64,000 bases of DNA from Moraxella ovis (GCF_900453105.1 NZ_UGPW01000001.1:1116001-1180000); one strand, 5' to 3'; counted from the stretch's first letter, positions 28,019-37,623 are shown. Numbers and translations: made by a program. Notes: generated by a model from the sequence alone, not told the origin.

Positions 28019-30823
28019 ATGTCACATTCATTGTCTACCAACGACCACCCAGACCGCACAAAAAACCAAAAAAATTCACGCACAGTGGGGCTGATGAAGC
28101 CATTGACGCTTGCGGTGTCGGCTTATTTTTTGGCAGCATGTAGTAGTACAGGCACCAGCACGCCAACCAACAACACTGCACGCACAACCGCAACGCCAGC
28201 CACACAAAGCCAATCAAGTGGCTATAGCGGCGTGTTGGATGAAGCGATGCTTGATGAATTAGAAGATTTATTGCAAGCCACAGACATGAGCATGGTGCAA
28301 GGCGATGCTTTGACGGTTCAACGCTATGGTAACTTATGGGATCGTGTACGCCGTGGCTACAAGATGGGCGATACCTATAATGCTCGTATCGAAGCTCAAA
28401 AGTCATGGTTCTATAGCCGTCAAAGCTACCTTGATCGTCTGACTGCGCGTGCATCACGTTATCTGCACCATACAGTAACGGAAGCAGAGCGTCGTGGCAT
28501 CCCAACTGAGCTTGCACTACTGCCAATCATCGAAAGTTCGTACGATCCATCTGCCACCTCTAATGCGGCGGCGGCAGGTCTGTGGCAGTTCATCCCAAGT
28601 ACAGGTCGTATCTATGGTCTAAATCAAAGCTCAAGCTACGATGGTCGCCGTGATGTGATCGAGTCGACTCGTGCTGCCTATGATTTCTTGACCAGCCTTT
28701 ATAATCAATTTGGCTCATGGGAGCTTGCCTTAGCGGCTTATAACGCAGGTCCTGGCAGGGTGTCTCGTGCTATTCGCGCTAACGAAGCGGCGGGCTTACC
28801 AACTGATTATTGGTCATTGAATCTACCTACTGAGACGATGAACTATGTGCCACGCTTTATCGCGGTGTCGCAGATTGTCGCATCGCCATCTAGCTATGGC
28901 GTAAACTTGCCTGCCATCGCCAACCATTCGCATTTTAGAACTGTACCTGTGAACTATGGTGTTAGCTTGCAAGAGATCGCTAACATCACTGGCGTGCCTT
29001 TTGATGAATTGCGTCTACTCAACCCGGCATTAACGAATTTTACGGTTGATAGTGCAGGCCCAAATCGTATCGTAATTCCTGATAGTCTAAATAGTAGTGT
29101 TGATGATCAGCTGTCTGCACTGACTGGCTTTGGCTATGGCGGTTCATATTCAGCCACAGCGCCTGCGCAGACGACTCAGTACGTTCTACCAAATAAAGGC
29201 GCTACTGTCAATTCAACATCACAGCAAGAACTGATGCAGTCTAATACCTTGCCGACCACCATTGCGCAGGTGACTGCCAATAACACCATCGTTCAGGAGC
29301 CGCCATTGACTCAAGAAGAGCGTGACTTTATCGCTGCACAGATCCAAGCGACAACACCTGAAGCGGCACAAGCGGTAAACCCTAACGACGGCAATATTCA
29401 GCTAGACGCACTACAGACAGCTCAGTCTGTATTAGAAGCACGTGGCCAGTCCAAATCACTAAGCTACTCAGCACCTGCCACGACTGTCGCAGTTGCACCA
29501 CAGCCACAACCTGTTGCATCTGAGCCTGTCATTGAGCCAAGTTATACACCACCACCTGTGGCAGCTCCGCAGCAGCCACGTCCACAGACGAATGCCAATA
29601 CATCTCGACCTGCAGAGCGTAAACCTGCAGAGCGCAAACCTGCAGCACGTCCTGAGAGTTATACCGTGCGCTCTGGTGATACATTGACAGGCATCGCTGC
29701 AGCGAATAATCTGACAGTAAATCAATTAGCAAGCTATAACAACATCAGTACGAACACCTATGTTCAACGTGGTCAGAAATTGTGGCTGGTACCAGGTAAG
29801 GTCAAACCAGCACCTAAGCCTGCACAAACAGCCACCAATACAGTCACTAAGACTAATAACACTGCCAATAACACTAAGACAGCAACACACCGCGTACAGG
29901 CAGGTGAGAGCCTAACTTCTATCGCACGTAAATACGACATTAGCGTGCATCAGCTGGCTGAGCTGAACAGTCTGTCGCCAACTGATGGCCTATTGATTGG
30001 CCAGCAGATCAAGGTACCTGCCGCAAAAGTGACAAATGTCGCGCCTGCCGCCAATACAGCACCGAAGCCTGTCAGTCAGCGTGCAAGTTCTCAGACGGGT
30101 ACTTATACTGTTAAGCCAGGCGATACGCTAACAGGCATTGCTAATAGCTTGGGTGTGTCTAATGCGGATATCGCAGCGCTGAATAACTTCCAGCCAAATG
30201 CTCGCATGATTGCAGGTCAGGTCATCAAGGTGCCGGTATCAAATGCAACCGTTGCTCGCAAACTAAATAATCAACCGATCAAGTACACCGTCAAATCTGG
30301 CGATAGCTTGACATCGGTGGCATCACGTCACGGCATTACCATTAAGGAATTGTCGAATGCGAATAATCTAAATACCAATTCAAACTTGCTATTAGGTACG
30401 ACCATCACCATTCCTGCTGCAGGTTCTGCTAAGCCTGCCGCTATTGCCACACCTGCTCGCAGCCAAAGCGCAAACACTCAAGCGACGCCATCACAAGCAG
30501 CGCCTGCAGGTAACACCATCGCCAATACTGAAAATTACACCGTTCAATCTGGTGAGCACTTAACAGGGTTGGCGACCAGATTTGGTGTGTCTGTCAATGA
30601 TTTGGCGAAGACAAATAATCTTGCCACTAATGCTCAGTTGCGCCGCGGTCAAGTTATTAAGGTGCCAAAGCTTACCACAACCTATAAGGTAAAATCGGGC
30701 GATAATCTGATCTCGCTAGCACGTCGCTACGGCATCAGCACTGAAGAGCTTGCAAAGATGAATAATCTTGAGAATAACGCAAGTCTTCGCATCGGTCAGA
30801 AGCTAACTGTACCGAACAAATAA
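28019..30823 (+). CDS. mltD: MltD-like membrane-bound lytic transglycosylase with six LysM repeats
   Basis: The 934-aa product cleaves peptidoglycan glycan strands. A lipoprotein signal (SAYFLAAC) places the acylated Cys at residue 41; starting at ATG 28094, which follows GTGGGG, it would be Cys16 of a normal signal. The SLT domain has the catalytic glutamate in PIIESSYDP (Glu172), then AAAGLWQFIPSTGR and LAAYNAGPGRV. One divergent LysM-like module lies near residues 310-360. After a Gln/Pro/Ala-rich linker, six LysM repeats run from about residue 548 to the end (YTVRSGDTL, HRVQAGESL, YTVKPGDTL, YTVKSGDSL, YTVQSGEHL, YKVKSGDNL). E. coli MltD is about half this length with fewer LysM repeats. 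Confidence 0.93.
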   Translation: MSHSLSTNDHPDRTKNQKNSRTVGLMKPLTLAVSAYFLAACSSTGTSTPTNNTARTTATPATQSQSSGYSGVLDEAMLDELEDLLQATDMSMVQGDALTVQRYGNLWDRVRRGYKMGDTYNARIEAQKSWFYSRQSYLDRLTARASRYLHHTVTEAERRGIPTELALLPIIESSYDPSATSNAAAAGLWQFIPSTGRIYGLNQSSSYDGRRDVIESTRAAYDFLTSLYNQFGSWELALAAYNAGPGRVSRAIRANEAAGLPTDYWSLNLPTETMNYVPRFIAVSQIVASPSSYGVNLPAIANHSHFRTVPVNYGVSLQEIANITGVPFDELRLLNPALTNFTVDSAGPNRIVIPDSLNSSVDDQLSALTGFGYGGSYSATAPAQTTQYVLPNKGATVNSTSQQELMQSNTLPTTIAQVTANNTIVQEPPLTQEERDFIAAQIQATTPEAAQAVNPNDGNIQLDALQTAQSVLEARGQSKSLSYSAPATTVAVAPQPQPVASEPVIEPSYTPPPVAAPQQPRPQTNANTSRPAERKPAERKPAARPESYTVRSGDTLTGIAAANNLTVNQLASYNNISTNTYVQRGQKLWLVPGKVKPAPKPAQTATNTVTKTNNTANNTKTATHRVQAGESLTSIARKYDISVHQLAELNSLSPTDGLLIGQQIKVPAAKVTNVAPAANTAPKPVSQRASSQTGTYTVKPGDTLTGIANSLGVSNADIAALNNFQPNARMIAGQVIKVPVSNATVARKLNNQPIKYTVKSGDSLTSVASRHGITIKELSNANNLNTNSNLLLGTTITIPAAGSAKPAAIATPARSQSANTQATPSQAAPAGNTIANTENYTVQSGEHLTGLATRFGVSVNDLAKTNNLATNAQLRRGQVIKVPKLTTTYKVKSGDNLISLARRYGISTEELAKMNNLENNASLRIGQKLTVPNK

Positions 30824-30830
30824 ACCAAAC

Positions 30831-30860
30831 AAAAAACCGCACATAGAGTGCGGTTTTTTA
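30831..30860 (+). terminator. Intrinsic terminator after the LysM transglycosylase
   Basis: A 12-bp perfect stem AAAAAACCGCAC/GTGCGGTTTTTT with a 5-base loop. Confidence 0.88.
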
Positions 30861-30917
30861 TTATTTAAATAAATGCTACATGCTAGAGCCTAAATCTTGT
30901 TTATTTACAGCCTAATA

Positions 30918-31679
30918 TCATGCAGGATTGTCAATATCTACAAATACCACTTCCACGCCCATCTCCTTGGCGACGACCTCGCCAAGCGCACGAATGCCAT
31001 CGCGTTCGGTGGCATGATGCCCTGCGGCAAAATAATCTATGCCTAGCTCACGCGCACTATGTGTCGTGCGCTCGGAGATCTCTCCTGAGATGAACGCATC
31101 GCAGCCCATCTTGGCGGCTTGTTCGATCATGTCCTGAGCGCCACCTGTACATAGTGCGATCTTGGCAAGGTGGGATTTACCACTTGCGATATGTAGTGGG
31201 GTGCGACTCAGTTTGGCAGTGATCTTGTCAGCAAAATCAGCAGGAGTAATCGGCTCGCATGTAGCGATGTTACCAATCGGATGCTTCTCATAGGGATATA
31301 ATGCGCCAGTTACCTCAAGGTCAAGCGCCTTGGCAAGTAGGGCATTATTACCGATAATAGGATGGGCATCTAAGGGTAAATGATATGCGATGAGCGATAT
31401 CCCATGCTGCATCAATGTGCGCACACGACGACCTTTCATGCCAACCAAAGGCGCGGGTTCACCTTTCCAAAAATAGCCATGATGCACCAAAATCGCTTGT
31501 GCATCTTTACGGATGGCTTCATCAATGAGTGCTTGACAGGCGGTCGTTCCAGTGATGACCTTGGTGATGGGCGTTTCTGCATCGACTTGTAGTCCGTTAG
31601 GGCAGTAGTCGTTAAATTCATCCGCGCCTAGGTATTCATCACAAAAGGCGCTCAGAGCGGTAGCGGTAATGGCGGTCAT
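30918..31679 (-). CDS. Nif3-like dinuclear metal-centre protein (YbgI family)
   Basis: A 253-aa protein of the NIF3/DUF34 family. It starts TALSAFCDEYLGADEFNDYCPNGLQV, with metal ligands in ILVHHGYFW and LIAYHLPLDAH. The C-terminal half has CTGGAQDMI and the AGHHATERDGIRALGE motif. Relatives form hexameric toroids with two metals per subunit and are proposed hydrolases or metal-handling proteins; the true substrate is unresolved. It is transcribed away from the DegS-like gene. No strong ribosome site precedes the ATG. Confidence 0.9.
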   Translation of the reverse strand: MTAITATALSAFCDEYLGADEFNDYCPNGLQVDAETPITKVITGTTACQALIDEAIRKDAQAILVHHGYFWKGEPAPLVGMKGRRVRTLMQHGISLIAYHLPLDAHPIIGNNALLAKALDLEVTGALYPYEKHPIGNIATCEPITPADFADKITAKLSRTPLHIASGKSHLAKIALCTGGAQDMIEQAAKMGCDAFISGEISERTTHSARELGIDYFAAGHHATERDGIRALGEVVAKEMGVEVVFVDIDNPA

Positions 31680-31857
31680 AATAATTCTACAATAATAAAA
31701 TAAATTATTTTAACGATTTTTTGTTTATTGTGCAAATGCTGGGTTTTTGTATTGATTTATAAAATTGCAGCCTCACTCAGTGATTAATCGTATAATTGAG
31801 TAATAATTTTATTTAAATTCACTTTATCTTCGCAAAATTATCCCAATATTTATCCAT

Positions 31858-31863
31858 TATAAT
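31858..31863 (+). promoter_or_regulatory. Probable -10 box for the DegS-like gene
   Basis: TATAAT lies 31 bases before the ATG at 31895. No convincing -35 sequence is visible. Confidence 0.35.
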
Positions 31864-31894
31864 ACCGAAGATTTAATTTGAATAAGGATACCGA

Positions 31895-33073
31895 ATGAAC
31901 CATCCGCAGCATTCACCACGTCGTGAGAAGGGCGCAAGTATTTGGCTGATTTTGCCATGGCTGATCGCATTAGTGTTGGCAGCTGTTTTATATTGGGCCT
32001 TTTTTATGCGTACGCCTCAGCAGGCGATAGCACAGCCGACACATGAGAATCAAGCTTGGACGCCCGTAACAGCTGAACCTGCCCAAATCTCCAACGCAGC
32101 ACCCGCCATCAGCTCATATAAAGATGCGGTCAATCGTGCCGCTAAGTCAGTGGTTAATATCTATACAACTCAGACCGTTCGCCATCCTTATATGAATGAT
32201 CCGGTGTTTAGGGAGTTTTTTGAGCAGTATTATGGTGCTCAGATGCAGCAGGGCGCAAGCTTGGGTTCGGGGGTGGTTGTCTCAAAGGATGGCTACATCG
32301 TCACCAATGCGCATGTCGTCAGTCAGGCTGATGACATCATCGTCGCGCTAAACGACGGACGCAAGACGCGCGCGAAAGTCATTGGCAGTGATGCAGACAG
32401 TGATCTGGCCGTGATTAAAGTAGAGCTTGATGATCTAGAGCCGTTAGCATTTCGCAGTTCGCCCATCAGTGTTGGCGATGTGGCACTTGCTATTGGCAAT
32501 CCTTTTGGTGTTGGTCAGACAGTTACTCAAGGCATCATCTCAGCGACAGGGCGTACAGGACTTGGTATCAGTAGCTTTGAGGATTTTATTCAGACGGATG
32601 CAGCGATTAATCCTGGTAATTCAGGCGGGGCGCTCGTTGATTCTGAAGGCGCGCTTGTTGGGATTAATACGGTTATTTATTCGCGTTCTGGTGGGTCGAT
32701 GGGCATTGGTTTTGCTATTCCAACAAGCATTATTGAGCAGGTCATGAACGCGCTCATCACCAATGGCAAAGTCAACCGTGGTTGGCTTGGTGTTGGCATT
32801 GCTCAGAATCAAGCCAATCCGATCAGCCTAGAATCAAGCCAAGGCGTCTTAGTGACGCAAGTCTGGGAAGGTGCGCCTGCTTATGCTGCAGGACTACAGG
32901 CGGGCGATATTATCGTGGAGCTAGATGGCGTTGCGATCAAGGATGCCAATACTCTATCAGGTGTGGTGTCTCGGCACACACCAAATACCACACTAGCAGC
33001 AAAAATCATTCGTGATACAGAGCTAATGACGCTTCAAATCACACTTGGAGAACGCCCAAATCTAGACAGATAA
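31895..33073 (+). CDS. degS: DegS-like trypsin-type periplasmic serine protease
   Basis: The 392-aa product has one N-terminal membrane anchor (LILPWLIALVLAAVLYWAFF) and a trypsin-like domain with the triad His in TNAHVV, Asp in DSDLAVIKV and Ser in GNSGGALVD. A single PDZ domain lies at about residues 290-385 (GWLGVGIA, then AAGLQAGDIIVELDG). A single PDZ plus anchor is the DegS/AlgW layout, whose members cut anti-sigma factors in envelope stress. The length is a little above E. coli DegS, because of an Ala/Pro-rich stretch after the anchor. AAGGA lies six bases before the ATG. No sigma-E genes are nearby. Confidence 0.9.
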   Translation: MNHPQHSPRREKGASIWLILPWLIALVLAAVLYWAFFMRTPQQAIAQPTHENQAWTPVTAEPAQISNAAPAISSYKDAVNRAAKSVVNIYTTQTVRHPYMNDPVFREFFEQYYGAQMQQGASLGSGVVVSKDGYIVTNAHVVSQADDIIVALNDGRKTRAKVIGSDADSDLAVIKVELDDLEPLAFRSSPISVGDVALAIGNPFGVGQTVTQGIISATGRTGLGISSFEDFIQTDAAINPGNSGGALVDSEGALVGINTVIYSRSGGSMGIGFAIPTSIIEQVMNALITNGKVNRGWLGVGIAQNQANPISLESSQGVLVTQVWEGAPAYAAGLQAGDIIVELDGVAIKDANTLSGVVSRHTPNTTLAAKIIRDTELMTLQITLGERPNLDR

Positions 33074-33080
33074 TCCAAAT

Positions 33081-33113
33081 AATAAACCTGCCACATGAGC
33101 AGGTTTATTATTT
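33081..33113. terminator. Bidirectional terminator between degS-like and Nramp-like genes
   Basis: An 11-bp stem AATAAACCTGC/GCAGGTTTATT with a 7-base loop, flanked by A/T on both sides, lies between convergent genes. Confidence 0.75.
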
Positions 33114-33123
33114 GTAAAATCAA

Positions 33124-34377
33124 TCAACCAATGATCTTAAAAGACTGAAATAAGAACAGCAGGGTGAATGCTAACAAGAATGCGATACCTGCGATGGCGT
33201 ACCATTTCATGACCGGTGTTAGTTTGTTTTCGCTTTTGATGAGTGAGTAGTTTAGGTAACCAAAGATAGGCGCGGTAACGAAAGCGCTGATCATGGCGAA
33301 TTTTAATAATGCGGCCAATTGACCCATAAAGAAGGCAATCAATACATAACCTGCGATCGCGGTGAATGTCGTCCATAGTTTGACATACTTTTCAGACAAT
33401 AGGGTGTCGCCTGATTTAATCAGTGATAGGCTCTCTGCGTTGGTACGTCCATAGCCGTCGATACACGTGATCACCGTGCCGAACATGCACAAAAATGCAA
33501 TGAAGGTAACAAGCAATCTTGACCATTCGCCGATGGTCTGCGTGTACATCTCGATCAGCTGACCAACATAGGCGCCGCCTTGCATGGCAATCTCTTTGCC
33601 TGAGCCATATTGTACGAATACGCCAAGCGCCAAGAAAAATAGCGCCAAAATCGCCGATGTCATATAGCCTGCATTGAAGTCAACCATGCCTTGATAGCGG
33701 CTGGTGTGATCGGTGCGGATTTTCTTGGATGTCCAAACCGATGTGATCGCTGAGAATTCTAGTGGCGCAGGCATCCATCCCATGAGTGCGATTATAAAGC
33801 CAAGCGTTGCCAGATTCCAAGGCGACGCCTCAATAAAATCAGGCTGCATCACAGGAGGCTTGTCCACGGCAACCGCGACTGCGGCAATGGTTGCGACAGT
33901 CAGCGCCATGATGATCCACTTGGTAATGTTATCAAGTGCTTTATAGTGACCAGCCACCAACAGCACCCACGATGCAATCATAACCCCCGCCGCAAGTGGT
34001 AATGTGCCAAGCTCGAACGGCAATAAATGACCTAAAATCACAGCACACAGCAGGGCGACCGCACCCGTACTGATGATGCCCGACATGGTGCACAGAATAA
34101 AGAAAATCCATAAGTAAACACGTGATTTTTTGGCGTAGCCGACAACCAAGCTGTCACCAGTACTGTAAGCATATTCGGTACCGAATCGATAAAATGGGTA
34201 CTTAAAAACGTTCGCCAAAATAATCATGATGGCAAGCTGCCAACCATAAAGCGCACCAGCTTGCGTTGATGAAATCAGATGCGAACCGCCGATTGCTGCT
34301 GACGCCATCAGAATACCAGGACCAAACGCACGCCAGTTTAACGTTTTGCTCGTGCCTACTTGTGATAAATCTCTCAT
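33124..34377 (-). CDS. Nramp-family membrane transporter, atypical metal site
   Basis: A 417-aa protein with about eleven membrane helices and the Nramp fold (GPGILMASAAIGGSHLISST at helix 1, FGTVITCIDGYGRTNAESLS at about helix 8). Canonical Nramp proteins bind metal through DPGN in helix 1 and MPHN in helix 6. Here the helix 1 motif reads AIGGSH and the helix 6 region reads GWMPAPLEFSA, so both metal-ligand motifs are replaced. It belongs to the divergent clade annotated as divalent metal transporters without experimental support. Transport of another cation or a non-metal substrate is possible. It is a single gene facing the DegS-like gene. Confidence 0.82.
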   Translation of the reverse strand: MRDLSQVGTSKTLNWRAFGPGILMASAAIGGSHLISSTQAGALYGWQLAIMIILANVFKYPFYRFGTEYAYSTGDSLVVGYAKKSRVYLWIFFILCTMSGIISTGAVALLCAVILGHLLPFELGTLPLAAGVMIASWVLLVAGHYKALDNITKWIIMALTVATIAAVAVAVDKPPVMQPDFIEASPWNLATLGFIIALMGWMPAPLEFSAITSVWTSKKIRTDHTSRYQGMVDFNAGYMTSAILALFFLALGVFVQYGSGKEIAMQGGAYVGQLIEMYTQTIGEWSRLLVTFIAFLCMFGTVITCIDGYGRTNAESLSLIKSGDTLLSEKYVKLWTTFTAIAGYVLIAFFMGQLAALLKFAMISAFVTAPIFGYLNYSLIKSENKLTPVMKWYAIAGIAFLLAFTLLFLFQSFKIIG

Positions 34378-34824
34378 AATCTACCAAATTCCAAAAAATA
34401 AAAACAACATACTAAAACAAAAGCGCAAGAAATACCATCAATTCAATCATGAATTATTGTAATGCCAAATCAGACTAACGGTTTTTAATGGGCAATATAA
34501 ATCAAGCATGGCGAATATGGATCATAAGATTGGTGGATTTATTAATAAAATGATAGTATAAACTAAGATAAAAATGATTTAATTAAAGGTCGATAAAAGC
34601 TTCTATCACTATTTTTATTATTTAACATAATATAGATTATGCGAAGTATAACTAATCGGTTCTGGTAATTTTGGACATTCGTAATTTTAAATGAATCACC
34701 TGTAAGGTCCATTAGTTTACACGGTTTTTAATATCAGATTTACCCATTTACCAAAAACTACACATTATTTATAGATTTGTTTTATAATAGCTTTGATTCC
34801 ATTTACTTTATTTGGGAATTAATC
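34378..34824. promoter_or_regulatory. Divergent intergenic region, Nramp-like / outer membrane protein genes
   Basis: About 445 bases, strongly A+T-rich, between divergent genes. TATAAT at 34783-34788 is the likely -10 box for the outer membrane protein gene, 36 bases before its ATG. No other hairpin or reading frame is convincing. Confidence 0.4.
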
Positions 34825-35580
34825 ATGAAAAAATTTGCCGCGTCAGCTTTTGTTTTAGCCTTTGTAAGCCTTACTGCCCACGCCCAAAGTCTACCTGTCG
34901 ATCCAGATGCGCGCCTTAGTTTTGGTGTGAATGTCGGCTACACCGCCAGCGCTTATAAAGCTGATAATACAGTTGGCTTTGCTCCACAAGGTTTTTATGA
35001 CAATAACCGCTGGTACATTGAAGGTGGCGAATTGGGCTTTTATCCTTATAAAGACAATAAACATCATGCGCGCATCGGCGTCGGCTATGATGGGCGTAGC
35101 TTCGATCCAGATGATGCTGATGATGAGATTAAAGGCTTGGATGAGCGTAAAGCCTCCGTCCTTGCACATGCCAGCTACATGCACATCACGCCAATTGGTG
35201 GATTCAAGGCCAAAGTTGCTACCGACGTTGGCGGTCGTCATGATGGTACGGCTGTGACCTTGTCGCACGTTAGCCGCTTTAATGTAGATAAATTCACCAT
35301 TTATCCATCATTTGGCGCGACATGGCGCGACAAGAACTACAACAACAACTACTACGGCGTGACTGAGCGTGAAAGCGCACGCACTGGTGTACAGGCTTAC
35401 CAAGCGGATGATGGCATCAGCCCATTCATCTCTGCGATGGTCAATTATGACATGAACAACAATATCGCCCTATTTGCCAATCAGCGCTTTGAATGGCTGT
35501 CATCAGCCCAAAAAGACAGCCCAATGACTGATGGTAGTATCGAGAGTACAACTCGCCTTGGTGTGAATTATAAGTTCTGA
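34825..35580 (+). CDS. MipA/OmpV-type outer membrane protein
   Basis: The 251-aa product starts MKKFAASAFVLAFVSLTAHA, a clear signal peptide cut after AHA. The start at 34825 gives this signal; sequence upstream does not look like protein. The mature part is a run of alternating amphipathic strands (FGVNVGYTASAYK, RIGVGYDGRSF, HASYMHITPIGGF) and ends in TRLGVNYKF, the terminal Phe used by the BAM machinery. The pattern matches the MipA/OmpV family (scaffold for MltA and PBP1B in E. coli, or porin-like). A terminator follows, so it is a single-gene unit. Confidence 0.8.
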   Translation: MKKFAASAFVLAFVSLTAHAQSLPVDPDARLSFGVNVGYTASAYKADNTVGFAPQGFYDNNRWYIEGGELGFYPYKDNKHHARIGVGYDGRSFDPDDADDEIKGLDERKASVLAHASYMHITPIGGFKAKVATDVGGRHDGTAVTLSHVSRFNVDKFTIYPSFGATWRDKNYNNNYYGVTERESARTGVQAYQADDGISPFISAMVNYDMNNNIALFANQRFEWLSSAQKDSPMTDGSIESTTRLGVNYKF

Positions 35581-35588
35581 TAAACCAC

Positions 35589-35618
35589 AAAAATCCGCTC
35601 AATGTTGAGCGGATTTTT
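35589..35618. terminator. Bidirectional terminator after the outer membrane protein gene
   Basis: A 14-bp perfect palindromic stem (AAAAATCCGCTCAA and its complement) with a 2-base centre, between convergent genes. Confidence 0.85.
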
Positions 35619-35620
35619 GT

Positions 35621-36421
35621 TTAATTAATTGGCTGTAGGGTTAATTTTTCGGCCTGTTGGACGGCAGCACGAGCAGCGATGCGTTTTGCCCATTTTTGGA
35701 CATTTGGATAATTGTCCACATCCAAGAAAGTCGCCGCATCATAACTGTCCGTCACGTATAATTTACCTAATACCAACCAGCCATACCAAGGATAAATCGC
35801 CATATCTGCAACGCTGTACTCGTCAGCTGCGATGTAATCATGATTCGCCAAGTGTTGATTTAGCACATCAAGCTGACGCTTGGTTTCCATTGTGTAGCGG
35901 TTGATGGCGTATTCGATTGGCTCCGGCGCATAAGCATAAAAATGCCCAAATCCACCACCCACAAAAGGCGCAGAACCCATCTGCCACATGAGCCAAGACA
36001 ATACTTCGGCATTCTTGGCAGCATCTTTTGGTAAAAACTGGTCGTATTTTTGGGCAAGGTATAACAAAATCGCCCCGCTTTCAAAAACATTTACAGAATC
36101 ATCGCCAGTATGATCGACAAGCGCAGGAATCTTTGAGTTTGGATTGATTTCAACGAAGTCTGAACCAAACTGATCGCCCGCCATGATATCAATCTTATAA
36201 GCATCAAAATCAAGCAAACCTTGAGCCTTTAATTCCTCTAGAATGATATTTACCTTAACGCCATTTGGAGTGCTTAGGCTGTATAGCTGATACGGCTTAT
36301 CGCCGCTTGGTAATGTCTGTTCATGTCGTGCGCCGGCGGTTGGTCGGTTCGTGCCGCCAAATTTGCCGCCCATATTAATGGAATTAATATCCCAAACTTT
36401 TGGGGGTATGTAGGTTGTCAT
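35621..36421 (-). CDS. yghU: YghU-type glutathione S-transferase (disulfide-bond reductase)
   Basis: A 266-aa member of the Nu-class GST family, acting on disulfides and organic peroxides with two glutathiones. It has the thioredoxin-like N-domain (QLYSLSTPNGVKVNIILEEL, then VEINPNSKIPALVDHTGDD and VFESGAILLYLAQKYDQFLP). The helical C-domain carries FVGGGFGHFYAYAPEPIEYA and ADEYSVADMAIYPWYGW. The similarity to E. coli YghU is extensive, though the protein is about 20 residues shorter. AGGAG lies before the ATG. It is a single gene. Confidence 0.93.
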   Translation of the reverse strand: MTTYIPPKVWDINSINMGGKFGGTNRPTAGARHEQTLPSGDKPYQLYSLSTPNGVKVNIILEELKAQGLLDFDAYKIDIMAGDQFGSDFVEINPNSKIPALVDHTGDDSVNVFESGAILLYLAQKYDQFLPKDAAKNAEVLSWLMWQMGSAPFVGGGFGHFYAYAPEPIEYAINRYTMETKRQLDVLNQHLANHDYIAADEYSVADMAIYPWYGWLVLGKLYVTDSYDAATFLDVDNYPNVQKWAKRIAARAAVQQAEKLTLQPIN

Positions 36422-36502
36422 GATAACTCCTAAGATTGATATATTGATGAATTTATCGTAATTTCAATATAATTATATATTAATTACTTTGTGTAGCTTG
36501 AT

Positions 36503-36979
36503 TTATTTTAAACGCTTGCAAACACCGCCATAGCCATTTTCAAAATAAAAACGTTGCGTGTCTTTATCATCGAATGCCACATAATGCCAATTGTTCTCTT
36601 GAAAGCTTTCAACGATGTATTCTTGATATTCGGCGGTTTCGCTGTCATCTACTCTAACGAGCCCACCTGGCAAGAAGTAATACTGCTTATAATAATCCAA
36701 GCTGTTCAAGCCATCCATATGTAGCTTATCACCCTCTAGGCGCCAGTTGTAATGTGTCTCGATAAATTCTAATGTGGGGCTAGATGGGCTTTGATATATT
36801 ATCTCATTATATTCATCGGCCGTGCCATCAGCGTGGTAACGCATTAGACCTTTGTTCTTTTGGCCTTGATAATCGATCTGGCATAACCAATCACCAACCA
36901 CATCAGCACGTGTAAAGCTCATCGCATGACTTGGCAGTGCCAAAGCCATCAAGATGGCACTTATTAATAATCCTCTCAC
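36503..36979 (-). CDS. Small exported protein, intact copy of tandem pair
   Basis: The 158-aa product has a signal peptide (MRGLLISAILMALALPSHA, cut after SHA). The mature domain starts MSFTRADVVGDWLCQIDYQ and continues with beta-rich, lipocalin-like spacing (HYNWRLEGDKLHMDG). Two cysteines, one in DWLC and one in GVCKRLK at the end, may form a disulfide. The start codon is GTG at 36979, with AAGGAG upstream. A related but broken copy lies directly upstream at 37021-37559. Function unknown. Confidence 0.65.
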   Translation of the reverse strand: MRGLLISAILMALALPSHAMSFTRADVVGDWLCQIDYQGQKNKGLMRYHADGTADEYNEIIYQSPSSPTLEFIETHYNWRLEGDKLHMDGLNSLDYYKQYYFLPGGLVRVDDSETAEYQEYIVESFQENNWHYVAFDDKDTQRFYFENGYGGVCKRLK

Positions 36980-37020
36980 TGATACTCCTTATTCGTGTGT
37001 CATCATCGTTCATGGGTGAA

Positions 37021-37559
37021 TTAAAGTACGTGCTTGCAATAACCCTGTTCTACAAGCAAAAAATCTTCCTCTACAGATGTGTAGATATAGGTATTCTTGT
37101 CAATAAATTTAATCTTTGATGACAGATCATCAACCATAGATTTCTCTAATTCGGCACGATTGATGACGGTGTTAAATATCATAAAACCATATTTTGATAT
37201 GCCTGTACTTTCTTCGTCATAGTTTGGCATGTCCACTTCATAATAACTGATAACAACATCATAGAAGCTCATGACATCATCATCGAGCGCCCACTTAGAG
37301 ATGAGTTTTGTCTTGTTGATTTGATAATATTCAGACGCCTCATATCATCAAAATACATCACGGAGTTTTCGCTATGTGTGCCATCCGCTCGATTCTCGAT
37401 GACGGATTCGGCACGAAACTGCAATCCTGGATCATGATCATAACATTCTCATTTGCCGATCAAATCATCCTTAGTAAAGGAAATGTCTGCAAAAGCTGTA
37501 TTGCTGATGCAAGTCGAAGTAATCACAGCTAACGTCAATGATTTGAAAAATAACTTCAT
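37021..37559 (-). pseudogene. Decayed paralogue of the small exported protein
   Basis: From ATG 37559 the frame encodes a signal peptide (SLTLAVITSTCISNTAFA) and FTKDDLIGK, then hits TGA at 37449-37451. The paralogue has Trp at the equivalent place (GDWLC), so this is a TGG-to-TGA change. The frame continues as ECYDHDPGLQF up to MYFDDM, where a frameshift moves the sequence to another phase (ASEYYQINKTKLISKWALDD, 37021-37272 region). It ends EQGYCKHVL, matching the Cys-containing tail of the intact copy. Two independent lesions make it a pseudogene. It arose by tandem duplication. Confidence 0.7.
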
Positions 37560-37623
37560 GCATAAGTCCAAGCAAAAAATTTAGTATAGCCAAACAATGC
37601 CTATTTTACAATCATCCATACAC

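Noticed and set aside
29660..30823. LysM repeats as a DNA tandem repeat or CRISPR-like array
   Set aside because: The repetition is at protein level within one open frame; the DNA copies are diverged and not evenly identical.
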